Shown piece by piece: positions 32,429 through 39,593 of a stretch of 39,593 nucleotides of DNA. Source of the stretch: Alphaproteobacteria bacterium. GTDB lineage: Bacteria > Pseudomonadota > Alphaproteobacteria > UBA9219. The position numbers and the translations under genes are program-made. The DNA lies in the NCBI GenBank assembly GCA_026225415.1, contig JAMFSS010000006.1, positions 225,046 through 264,638 on the forward strand, in the 5' to 3' direction. The stretch's first letter is position 1; each line of letters opens with the position of its first letter. The notes below the pieces were generated by a model. It searched no databases and was not told the DNA's origin. It was given only the letters and a program-made list of their open reading frames with translations.

Positions 32429-34329
32429 TGGAGATTGAGATGCCGTTTTTAGATTCCGTCAACTTGAAAAAACGAAAAAGTTTTTCGTCGCCCTTGCACA
32501 GTTTTTTTGGTCTTTGCGCTAAGGCGACGAAAAACTTTTTCGTTTTTTCAAGCGGACGGTTGTCACAAACCCCGCGCGCGGGAAAGTTAAATTTACCCGC
32601 ACGCGGGGCGGGTCGTTTGGCGGTCTGCGCGCTTGTCGTGGGCGCCACATTCGCCCTGCTGGGTTGCGATATAACCGACAATACGCGCAAGGATATCGAT
32701 AAAAGCGCCGATGAGGCCAAACAAACATTATCCAATGCCGAAAAACCCACCGTGCAAAAAGGTGTCGATTATAATCCTTTGACGGTATCGAACAAAGTAT
32801 GGGGCGGTAACGCGGCGTTGCGCATGCAGCGCGGCATGCCTTTGCCCGAACGTTTCGAATCGCCGCGCGGCGTCACGCTGGTGTCTTCCGACCCCATGTC
32901 GCTTAACGCCATTGCCACGGCGATAGCTTCGCAAACAGGCATCCCCGTGCGCCTCAGCGCCTTATCGATGCCCGGCAAAACGGTAACGTCATCGGCAACT
33001 TCTACGACGCCTTCCACCCCATCAACGCCCGCGCCTACTTCTTCTTCGGCATCCAGCGGCTTTACACCCGCCGCAAGCAGCGCCGCAAACTCGCCCGACA
33101 TGCCTATCTCCTACGAAGGCCCGTTGTCCGGTTTGCTGGACAGGGCTTCCGCCTATTTCGGTGTGACATGGCATTATAACGGCTCGACCATTTCCATCTC
33201 GCGTTACGAAACACGTGTGTTTTCGATTGAAGCCTTGCCCGGCACACAACAATCTTCCTCCTCCTTCTCCGGAAGCGGCAGCAGCGGAAGCGGAGGCAGC
33301 AGCAGCAGCGGTTCTTCCGGATCCTCATCGGCAGGCGGCGGTGCCACGGCGAGCAACGCGCTCGATCAGGAAGGCAAAGAAACCATCGATTTCAAATATT
33401 GGGATGAACTAACGGCGGTTCTCAATTCCATGCTCGGCGGCCAGGGTACGGTCGTCGTTTCACCGACAATGGGCACCGTAACGGTCACGACGACCGGCGA
33501 TGTCATGTCAACGGTGGCCGATTATTTGTCCAAAGAAAACAAAAACATGTCGCGGCAAATCGCGATCAATGTGCAGATTTACAGCGTCAATCTGGGCCAA
33601 AGCGAAGATTTCGATGTCGCCTTCACCGGCTTCTTGCATAATATCGAAAAATTCTCAGGGTTAACTTATGCGTCGGCAGCGGCCCCTACGCTTGCCAACA
33701 CAAACCTTGCCTCAAGCGCCCTTGGCACGCTCGGCATCGCCATCCTCAACAGCCCGACCGATCCAACAGCGCATGCGGGCGATGTGTTCAATGCTTTGTC
33801 GACATTGGGCGACACCAGTACGATTGCGCAATTCCCGATGACAACCTTGAACAATCATCCTGTCTCGCGTCTTGTCGGCAAACAAACCAGTTATGTGTCG
33901 ACCGTCAACTCGCTGACAACCACGAACACAGCCAGCACAACATCGATCACGCCGACTGTGTCGACGTTGCAAACCGGCTTCACGATCCAATTGACGCCGC
34001 GCTTGCTGGATGATGGCCGCATCTTGCTGCAATACGCGCTCAGCCAGAATGATCTGCAATCCTTGCAAACAGCGACTTACAGCGGTGCCCAAATCACCTT
34101 GCCGGTTATCAATAACCGCGTCTTCGACCAACAATCCATGTTGCGTTCCGGCCAAACCCTGATGATCGGCGGCGTGGATCAACAAGACACGGCGCAGAAT
34201 AAACAAGGCGTCGGCGCGCCCGATTTCTATGGGCTTGGCGGCGGCACCTCCAGCAACGGCAACCATTTCATGATGTTTATTTCCATCACGCCCCAGGTTC
34301 TCGATGTCGCGGGCGGGGAGCAGAACTAA
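32428..34329 (+). CDS. pilN: Type IVb pilus secretin lipoprotein PilN
   Basis: 633 residues. A hydrophobic segment with lipobox ALLGC is at about residues 66-84. Then come the PilN-type MQRGMPLPERFES, a Ser/Thr/Pro linker, an N-domain (GPLSGLLDRASAYFGVTWHY), a Ser/Gly-rich spacer (about 272-305) and the secretin domain (FTIQLTPRLLDDGRILLQYA, then LRSGQTLMIGG). It forms the outer-membrane pore for the pilus. The first 63 residues are abnormal: they are encoded by two palindromes (32463-32552 and 32570-32608). Without them, a TTG at 32617 would start a 570-residue protein. ATG 32428 is kept because it overlaps the pilL stop as TAATG. Confidence 0.9.
   Translation: MEIEMPFLDSVNLKKRKSFSSPLHSFFGLCAKATKNFFVFSSGRLSQTPRAGKLNLPARGAGRLAVCALVVGATFALLGCDITDNTRKDIDKSADEAKQTLSNAEKPTVQKGVDYNPLTVSNKVWGGNAALRMQRGMPLPERFESPRGVTLVSSDPMSLNAIATAIASQTGIPVRLSALSMPGKTVTSSATSTTPSTPSTPAPTSSSASSGFTPAASSAANSPDMPISYEGPLSGLLDRASAYFGVTWHYNGSTISISRYETRVFSIEALPGTQQSSSSFSGSGSSGSGGSSSSGSSGSSSAGGGATASNALDQEGKETIDFKYWDELTAVLNSMLGGQGTVVVSPTMGTVTVTTTGDVMSTVADYLSKENKNMSRQIAINVQIYSVNLGQSEDFDVAFTGFLHNIEKFSGLTYASAAAPTLANTNLASSALGTLGIAILNSPTDPTAHAGDVFNALSTLGDTSTIAQFPMTTLNNHPVSRLVGKQTSYVSTVNSLTTTNTASTTSITPTVSTLQTGFTIQLTPRLLDDGRILLQYALSQNDLQSLQTATYSGAQITLPVINNRVFDQQSMLRSGQTLMIGGVDQQDTAQNKQGVGAPDFYGLGGGTSSNGNHFMMFISITPQVLDVAGGEQN
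32463..32552. repeat. Perfect 30-30-30 inverted repeat inside the pilN 5' end
   Basis: A 30-base arm (32463-32492), a 30-base loop and the exact reverse-complement arm (32523-32552). Each arm also contains a near-palindrome, ACGAAAAAGTTTTTCGT. The total of 90 bases is exactly 30 codons and keeps the pilN frame open. It encodes a Lys/Arg/Phe/Ser-rich peptide (KKRKSFSSP to TKNFFVFSS) ahead of the lipoprotein signal. This recalls palindromic elements that insert in frame into genes of Rickettsia and relatives. Confidence 0.8.
32570..32608. repeat. GC-rich palindrome before the pilN lipoprotein signal
   Basis: CCCCGCGCGCGGG (32570-32582) and CCCGCACGCGGGG (32596-32608) pair over 13 bases with one mismatch. 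The 13-base A/T-rich loop itself contains TAAATTTA. It lies 17 bases after the 90-base inverted repeat and 8 bases before a possible TTG start (32617). Confidence 0.65.
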
Positions 34330-35579
34330 TGGCGGCAGGTACAGCCACGATCGGCGGACGTCAATACGCCGTAGGGCTGTATTGGGAAAACAGCCCCGGT
34401 GGCGGTCGTGTCACGCAAATCGCCAAAGAAGCGGCCAAACAACCGGGCACCCAGGCGGAATTTTACGTTGTCCGCCCCGGCAATAATGACGGGCGCGTGG
34501 CGCAATTCGGCCTGTGTTCCAGCGAGGCAGGACAAAAAGCCGGCATGCCCGCCTTGGCGGGCTGTCTCGCCAATCAGGTTCCGGGTTCATGGGTAGGGGC
34601 GTTCCGTCTTTCCGAAGGCGTCATCGTCACCGTGGTGCGCGATGATCTGATCGTGCCGGACGGCGATGTTTTTTTTCAGGACGAAGCCGAAGCGCGTGAT
34701 CGTCTGATTCAGGAAATCGGTTTTGGTGGTTTGCAAACCACCTATGCGCCTGAATCCTGGTCGATACCCGGCGCGGATACCATTCCGCTCACGCTGTTGC
34801 TGAATAACCGTCAGGACATCAAGCTTCAACAAGTCTCGATACCCAAAAAAGTCAAAATCATCGCCGCCAGCGTCGGCTTGTTGCTGATCGTCCTTGTGGG
34901 CGGCGTCTGGTATTGGCAGGCGCAAGAGGCCGAAGAAGAAGCCCGGGCCGCAGCCGCTGCGGCACTGGCGCATCCCTCGCCGATGTCCCTTTTTCAAGAC
35001 AATAAACCGCCCGAACCCAAATATGTCCGCGTCTGGGAAAACGAACCCCAACCGATGGCCGCTATCGAAGCCTGCCGCGCCGGTTTATCGTCCATACCCG
35101 CAGCGGTTGCGGGCTGGAAAATATCCGGCGTCAAATGCGCGAAATCAAACATGGCCGTGACATGGGCGTTTGATAAAGGCATGGCCACCATCCCCGAAGG
35201 CGCGCAACTGGATGATGTGGGCAAAACAGCCAGCAAATCCATAGGTTTGACCGTCCTGCCCGCGCGGGGCGCCGAAACGTTGCTCGACCCCACCGATGTT
35301 CTGAAACGCTATCTGGCTCAAAACTGGGGCGTAGGTCTGTCCGTGGCTGCCGATGATCCCCCGCCACCACCGCCACCCGGCTACACCGGCGAATGGCATC
35401 CGCCACCCCCGCCATGGGTTAAGCGTTCCTTTACCCTTACAGTGCCAGAATTGCCTTCGACCCTGGCGGAATATTTCGACGGATTGCCGGGGCTTATCGT
35501 CAACAGCATTTCTCTTGCTCCGGCCGGCGTCGGCGGAACATGGTCAATCGAAGGGATTATCTATGAGAATCGCAAATAA
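34329..35579 (+). CDS. pilO: Type IVb pilus biogenesis protein PilO (PilO2 family)
   Basis: 416 residues. The N-terminal cytoplasmic domain (1-170) begins with GGRQYAVGLYWENSPGG and has the PilO2 segment VVRDDLIVPDGDVFFQDE. One membrane helix follows (about 176-198, VKIIAASVGLLLIVLVGGVW). The periplasmic part contains two polyproline stretches (about 340-362, PPPPPPPGYTGEWHPPPPPW). PilO links the inner-membrane platform to the secretin in R64-type pili. It starts on the last base of the pilN stop (TAATG) and overlaps pilP by 17 bases. Length and motifs are normal. Confidence 0.87.
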   Translation: MAAGTATIGGRQYAVGLYWENSPGGGRVTQIAKEAAKQPGTQAEFYVVRPGNNDGRVAQFGLCSSEAGQKAGMPALAGCLANQVPGSWVGAFRLSEGVIVTVVRDDLIVPDGDVFFQDEAEARDRLIQEIGFGGLQTTYAPESWSIPGADTIPLTLLLNNRQDIKLQQVSIPKKVKIIAASVGLLLIVLVGGVWYWQAQEAEEEARAAAAAALAHPSPMSLFQDNKPPEPKYVRVWENEPQPMAAIEACRAGLSSIPAAVAGWKISGVKCAKSNMAVTWAFDKGMATIPEGAQLDDVGKTASKSIGLTVLPARGAETLLDPTDVLKRYLAQNWGVGLSVAADDPPPPPPPGYTGEWHPPPPPWVKRSFTLTVPELPSTLAEYFDGLPGLIVNSISLAPAGVGGTWSIEGIIYENRK

Positions 35580-36357
35580 ATCCTCCCTCACCGGCATCGT
35601 CCCTTCACTGGCGCGCGGTCTTTTGTGGGTCGCGCTTGGTCTTGCAACGCCGCTCACGGCGGCATGGGCTGATAATGCGCCTTTGCCAATTCCGCCGGCA
35701 CCTGCCCCAATCGCTCCGGGTGCAATGCCCGTTGCTATGCTTCCGCCCGGCGCTGCGGCGCCTCTCCCGGCCGCACCCGCCCTGCTACCGCCCGGTGGCG
35801 CCGCCGATATGACCAAAAACATCGCGACGCTGGAAGAAAAAGCAACCGACGGCGCCAAAGCGGCGCTTAAAAATCTTGACGGCACCGAACCCCTGACCCT
35901 GGATGATCTGAACCGCGCCCGCCAAACCGTGGCGCGCATCGATGCGATGATCGATATCGAAAAACGCCTCGGCGAACTTGAAAAATTGCGTGAAGCCAAA
36001 AACGGCGGCGGCTCATCCAATTTCGCGGGCGCCATTCCCGCCAGCGCGCTTACGCCGTTCGGCGGCAACAAAGGCTTTCCCAAAATGCCGGCTTTCCCCT
36101 CGGCACAGGAAATACCTGTTGTCATGCATGTGGCACCCGCCAAGCCTGAAATTTCACGCATCATTGGCGCGGACGGAAAATATGAAGCCGTCCTGAAAAT
36201 GTCCGACGGTGAAATGCGTTCTGTGCGGGTTGGCGATACGGTCAGCGGCGGTACGGTGCGCTGGATAACGGCCTCGGCCATCGGTCTGGATGAAAAAGGC
36301 CACACAGAAATCATCCATGTCAAAAATGTCGATATCGTAACCAGCGCGATACGGTAA
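35563..36357 (+). CDS. pilP: Type IV pilus biogenesis protein PilP
   Basis: 264 residues from ATG 35563, which has AAGGGA 7 bases upstream and yields a signal peptide (ARGLLWVALGLATPLTAAWA). A Pro/Ala-rich stretch is followed by a helical segment (about 85-145, NLDGTEPLTLDDLNRARQTV). The PilP C-terminal beta domain closes it (about 200-264, YEAVLKMSDGEMRSVRVGDT then GGTVRWITASAIGLDEKG). PilP is a periplasmic linker between inner-membrane PilO and the secretin. The longer in-frame extension to 35353 runs through pilO and is not real. The C-terminal domain resembles the end of DotF in this window. Confidence 0.82.
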   Translation: MRIANKSSLTGIVPSLARGLLWVALGLATPLTAAWADNAPLPIPPAPAPIAPGAMPVAMLPPGAAAPLPAAPALLPPGGAADMTKNIATLEEKATDGAKAALKNLDGTEPLTLDDLNRARQTVARIDAMIDIEKRLGELEKLREAKNGGGSSNFAGAIPASALTPFGGNKGFPKMPAFPSAQEIPVVMHVAPAKPEISRIIGADGKYEAVLKMSDGEMRSVRVGDTVSGGTVRWITASAIGLDEKGHTEIIHVKNVDIVTSAIR

Positions 36358-36367
36358 GAACAAACCC

Positions 36368-36394
36368 AAGGCCAAACAGCCTTTGTTATTTTTG
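36368..36394 (+). terminator. Weak hairpin with T-run between pilP and pilQ
   Basis: AAGGC / GCCTT form a 5-bp stem with a 6-base loop, followed by TTGTTATTTTTG. The stem is short, so it may cause partial termination or pausing inside the pil operon rather than a full stop. Confidence 0.35.
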
Positions 36395-36440
36395 CGGACA
36401 TAGCGCCAGTTAACCGCGACACAGGGTCAAGGAATTTATC

Positions 36441-38321
36441 GTGGTCAATTTCAATACGCTTTTTGGAAAAAAGGAAAAAGGACCGGCCAAACCCGAACCG
36501 GTCGGGTTGCCTGGTGATTCCAAAAAAACCACGGCTAAAAAAGCGGAAATAAAAGCGATACGCGAAGCCGCCGAAGCCGAAAGCCCCAAAGGGCAAACGC
36601 TTGCGCCCGTTATTGCCAAAGCGGCCGAAGCGCCGATTAAAATCCATGATGAAAACAGCACCCAGCTGGCATTCACAGGAACGGTTCTAACGGCGGCCGG
36701 CGAAGCGCTGAAAATTCCCGACGAAGCGCGCAACCTCTGCGCCCTTTTCGATAACGGCATGTGGCTGGTCAGCGCATCGCATCGCCGTTCGCCCCTGGTC
36801 ACCTCGGTTGAACAGGCGGCGCGCCGTCAGGGTTACCAAGTCGAACCGCCCCGCTATGTGACGCCGAATATTATTCTTCAGGCGTATTTGTATGCCGACC
36901 GCAAAGGCAACGCGTCGGTGTTCGACGAAAACGCCGTCCGCCGCCGCATCGTCGCGACATTGGAACAAGCCGTTCAAATGAACGCCAACGATATCCATAT
37001 CGAATCCGTCAATGGCCGCGCCACGGTGCAATATCGTATCGATGGTTCGCTGCGCCGACAGGATACCTGGACGCAACGCGAAGGCGAACAATTTTTGGCC
37101 GCAGTCTATTCGCACTCCATCGGCCAATCGGGCGCCACCGCCAATTGGCAGGAACCCCAAGCCGCGATGTTGACAGCAGACGCGCGCGGCAAGGAAATCA
37201 TCACGCTGCCCAAGGGCATCATCTCTGTGCGTTGCCAATGGGTGCCGTTGGCAAACGACGGGCGCTATCTCGATATGCGTCTGCAATACGACTCGGCGTA
37301 TTTGTTCGGCGAAAATTTCGTCATGGCCGATGTCGACTCGCTCGGTTTCTCGCAAGAACAATTAAAAGTCGTGCAATCCTTGCGTAACGCGCCGGGCGGT
37401 TTGCGCATCTTCTCCGGCCCCGTTAATCAGGGTAAAACCACCACGCTGCGCGTCGTGCTTAACCGGCGCATGGCCGAAACCGAAATGCGGCTTAACTGTT
37501 TGCTGATCGAAGATCCCGCCGAAGGCGGCGTTATCGGCGCGCGCCAGATCGGCGTTTCAGCATCGGTCAAAGACGACCAGCGCGAAAAAACATTCGCCGA
37601 AATCATGCGCTGCGCCCTGCGCCTCGATCCCGATATCGTCATGTTGGGCGAAGTGCGCGATTTACAAACCGCCAAATTCGCCTTCCGCCTCGCGCTTACG
37701 GGTCGCCAGGTTTACACAACGGGCCACGTTTATGCCGCGCTCGCCACGCCGAAACGTCTGCGCGATATCGGCATGGAACCTTATATCGTTTATGACCATC
37801 ACCTTGTGCGCGGCATGGCGTGCCAACGGTTGCTGCGTACCCTTTGCACCAATTGCCGCATCCCTTTGTCGGCGGCGGTCGAAGAATTCGGCCCCGTCAT
37901 GCGCGACCTTGCGCGGCGTGTCCGCGCCGGCCTTTCCATTCTGGATGCCCGCCGTAACAAAGCGTTCGTCGGCAAACCGATCATGGAGTGCGTCGCCGAA
38001 CCCGATCTTGCCAATGTTTATCTGGCCAACCCGCAAGGCTGCGCCAAATGTTATAAAGGCCGCGCGGGCCGGACCGTGGCCGCGGAAATCATCGAAACCG
38101 ATGCGAAGCTTATGGAACTTCTGCAAGACAACCGCGCCGAAGAAGCCGAAAATTACTGGCTGTCGCCCGCCGGATTAAACGGTGTGACAATGTTGTGGCG
38201 CGGCATGGAAAAAGTGCGCGGCGGCGAAGTCTCGCCCGACGATGCCGAATTCGAACTGGGCATTTTCGCGCGCGAACGCGATGTGATCGACGTTGAACAA
38301 AAACTGGGGCCGATGCGATGA
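36441..38321 (+). CDS. pilQ: Type IVb pilus assembly ATPase PilQ (GspE/PulE family)
   Basis: 626 residues. A basic, disordered N-terminus (1-70) is followed by an N-terminal domain, then the GspE core: DIHIESVNGRATVQYRIDGS (about 182-201), Walker A GPVNQGKT (about 326-333), Walker B region MLGEVRDLQTAKFA and the CTNC / CAKC zinc-binding pairs (about 472 and 534). The His-box position reads TTGHVYAA instead of the usual TTLHTN. It drives pilus assembly (R64 PilQ). GTG is the start codon, with AAGGA 8 bases upstream. Its TGA overlaps the pilR ATG. Confidence 0.92.
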   Translation: MVNFNTLFGKKEKGPAKPEPVGLPGDSKKTTAKKAEIKAIREAAEAESPKGQTLAPVIAKAAEAPIKIHDENSTQLAFTGTVLTAAGEALKIPDEARNLCALFDNGMWLVSASHRRSPLVTSVEQAARRQGYQVEPPRYVTPNIILQAYLYADRKGNASVFDENAVRRRIVATLEQAVQMNANDIHIESVNGRATVQYRIDGSLRRQDTWTQREGEQFLAAVYSHSIGQSGATANWQEPQAAMLTADARGKEIITLPKGIISVRCQWVPLANDGRYLDMRLQYDSAYLFGENFVMADVDSLGFSQEQLKVVQSLRNAPGGLRIFSGPVNQGKTTTLRVVLNRRMAETEMRLNCLLIEDPAEGGVIGARQIGVSASVKDDQREKTFAEIMRCALRLDPDIVMLGEVRDLQTAKFAFRLALTGRQVYTTGHVYAALATPKRLRDIGMEPYIVYDHHLVRGMACQRLLRTLCTNCRIPLSAAVEEFGPVMRDLARRVRAGLSILDARRNKAFVGKPIMECVAEPDLANVYLANPQGCAKCYKGRAGRTVAAEIIETDAKLMELLQDNRAEEAENYWLSPAGLNGVTMLWRGMEKVRGGEVSPDDAEFELGIFARERDVIDVEQKLGPMR

Positions 38322-39430
38322 GCGAATTCGACCAAAAATTCCGAAAATTTCAAGCTGATTTTGTCCGGATACAATTCCGCTCCAACCGGAAAAACCGCTT
38401 CCGCATCTACCGCAAGCTGGAAGGCATGTTGAAAACCAACGAAGCCTTGTCGCGCGCGCTTGACCGCCTGTACCAAAACGTCACCGAAATGGGCAAATTC
38501 CCCAACAAACCGGCGGCGGTTGCCTTGCGCGAATGGTTTTTAAAAGACCGCGCGGGCGTTACCTTGTCCCAGGCGATGGAAGGCTGGGTACCGGCGGGCG
38601 AACTTTACATGATCCGCGCGGGCGAAGAATCCGGCACGCTGGCCAAGGCGCTCCGCTCGATTCAGGAAATGGGCGAACGCAGCAAGGAAATGAAGGCCGC
38701 GGTGTCCTACGCCGTCGGCTATCCTATTTTCATGTTCATGCTTGTCGGTTTCGTTATCTATAGTTTCGGCATCAACCTTATCGCCAATATGCGCATGAAC
38801 GCGCCCCCCAGCGCTGTCAAGGCGATGGGCGCCGTCGTGCCATTTTCCGACTTTATCGCCGCATGGGGCCTTTATATCGTCGCGGCCATTATTGTCTTCT
38901 TCACCTTCATCGCCGTTACCTTGCCTTACTGGCGCGGCAATCTGCGCATCAAATGCGATATGTATCCGCCCTGGTCATGGTACCGCGTCATGCAGGGCAG
39001 CGGTTTCATGCTGGGCATGTCGTCCTTGCTGGGCGCACAGGTGCCGCTCAAACGCTCCATGGAAATTATGGAAGAACAAGGCAAGCCGTGGATCAAAGAA
39101 CGCATCAACGCGGCGCGCCAACGCGTTTTGCGCGGCAGCAATCTGGGCGAAGCGTTACGCCTCACGAAAATGAACTTTCCCGATCCGACCGTGGCGGTCG
39201 ATCTTGAAATTCTGTCCGAACGCGCCGATGTCGGCCTGGTGATGGAAGAAGTCACCAATGAATGGATGCGCGACCAGATCGATGCGATGAAGGTGCAAGC
39301 CATCCTGATCCGCAATGTCGGCATGGCCGTGGTCGGCGGCCTTATCGCCTGGGTCATGATGTCGATCTTCGCGGTGGTCGGCGAATTGACCAAGGGCGGG
39401 CAGAGCAACGGCCTGGGCACCGGCCAGTAA
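38318..39430 (+). CDS. pilR: Type IVb pilus inner-membrane platform protein PilR (GspF family)
   Basis: 370 residues with the GspF layout: a cytoplasmic helical domain, a membrane helix pair (about 130-155, VGYPIFMFMLVGFVIYSFGI, and 175-207, LYIVAAIIVFFTFIAV), a second cytoplasmic domain (MLGMSSLLGAQVPLKRSMEI) and a last helix (about 330-355, AVVGGLIAWVMMSIFAVVGEL). It anchors the ATPase and the growing pilus (R64 PilR). It is translationally coupled to pilQ (ATGA overlap). It is the last gene in the window; a pilin gene (pilS) would be expected next, after the repeat copy that follows. Confidence 0.92.
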   Translation: MSEFDQKFRKFQADFVRIQFRSNRKNRFRIYRKLEGMLKTNEALSRALDRLYQNVTEMGKFPNKPAAVALREWFLKDRAGVTLSQAMEGWVPAGELYMIRAGEESGTLAKALRSIQEMGERSKEMKAAVSYAVGYPIFMFMLVGFVIYSFGINLIANMRMNAPPSAVKAMGAVVPFSDFIAAWGLYIVAAIIVFFTFIAVTLPYWRGNLRIKCDMYPPWSWYRVMQGSGFMLGMSSLLGAQVPLKRSMEIMEEQGKPWIKERINAARQRVLRGSNLGEALRLTKMNFPDPTVAVDLEILSERADVGLVMEEVTNEWMRDQIDAMKVQAILIRNVGMAVVGGLIAWVMMSIFAVVGELTKGGQSNGLGTGQ

Positions 39431-39522
39431 AACCCGTTCACAATTCTTGTTTCAGCCTAAAAAAATTCTAAACGGTTTTATCTTCTTTTGGCTTTAAGAA
39501 AGACAAAAAGGAAAGAAAGAAT

Positions 39523-39593
39523 CCCCCCCCCTTGTGGGGGAGGAAGCAAAAACTTAGGCTTACGCTCTTGGGGCGTAAGTCTTAGTTTTTGCA
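39523..39593 (+). repeat. Composite hairpin repeat, copy 4 (cut by window end)
   Basis: Fourth copy, after pilR. The GC-rich hairpin is CCCCCCCCC / GGGGGAGG-like, and the central hairpin with GGCTTACGC / GCGTAAGTC is complete. The GGTGAGGGG tail would lie beyond the window. Orientation is the same as in copies 1-3. Confidence 0.83.

Noticed and set aside
35353-35562. Upstream extension of pilP
   Set aside because: It lies wholly inside pilO in another frame; the signal peptide starts at ATG 35563, which has a good ribosome site.
35544-36647. 367-codon minus-strand frame across pilP and the pilQ start
   Set aside because: It runs opposite well-supported pil genes and across their gap, is Ala/Gly/Arg-rich and has no family features.
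1-39593. CRISPR array, prophage or transposase
   Set aside because: The repeats are dispersed hairpin elements without regular spacers, and no cas, phage or transposase gene is seen.

Overview
The window looks like a chromosomal segment of an alphaproteobacterium of moderate GC content. The basis is the SecA, polynucleotide phosphorylase, S15, TruB and electron transfer flavoprotein sequences and the truB-rpsO-pnp order. A deeper placement (for example a Micavibrio-like or Rhodospirillales-like lineage) is only a guess. Codon use strongly favours GAA, CAA and AAA throughout. I see no tRNA, rRNA, CRISPR array, integrase or transposase.

The unusual content is a type IVB secretion system of the Dot/Icm - IncI-plasmid Tra type, cut into three blocks that sit between housekeeping genes, plus an R64-like type IVb (thin) pilus operon. 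Block 1 (positions 215-4228) is dotH-dotG-dotF and ends in a strong terminator. Block 2 (15637-20584) is a lytic transglycosylase divergent from dotA, followed by an unknown membrane protein. Block 3 (22541-31099) starts with four unrecognised genes, three of them with signal peptides. It continues with a second, signal-less lytic transglycosylase, a DsbC-like thiol-disulfide protein, a small membrane protein, dotD, dotC, dotB, a possible 48-residue ORF and icmT. The pilus operon (31445-39430) follows directly: pilL(TcpQ-like)-pilN-pilO-pilP-pilQ-pilR, and it probably continues past the window. The coupling protein (DotL), DotO/IcmB, DotI/IcmL and the major pilin are not in the window.

Housekeeping genes in between: secA (4446-7211), an EamA-type exporter, a GNAT acetyltransferase, etfA-etfB, pnp, rpsO, a small membrane ORF, truB, an isoprenylcysteine-methyltransferase-like membrane enzyme, and a large family-5 solute-binding protein (20588-22450).

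How the parts fit: DotC, DotD and DotH are expected to form the outer-membrane core, DotG the channel across the envelope, DotF and DotA inner-membrane parts, DotB the cytoplasmic ATPase and IcmT a small inner-membrane subunit. The transglycosylases would open the peptidoglycan. The DsbC-like protein would shuffle disulfides in the Cys-containing secreted proteins upstream of it. The thin pilus would give cell-cell or surface contact, as in IncI conjugation.

The most notable non-coding signals are: a four-copy intergenic composite hairpin repeat with compensatory changes; a perfect 30+30+30 bp inverted repeat carried in frame in the 5' end of pilN, reminiscent of Rickettsia palindromic elements; a perfect 20-bp palindrome just upstream of dotH; and a 7-bp inverted repeat framing the -10 box of the gene after dotA.
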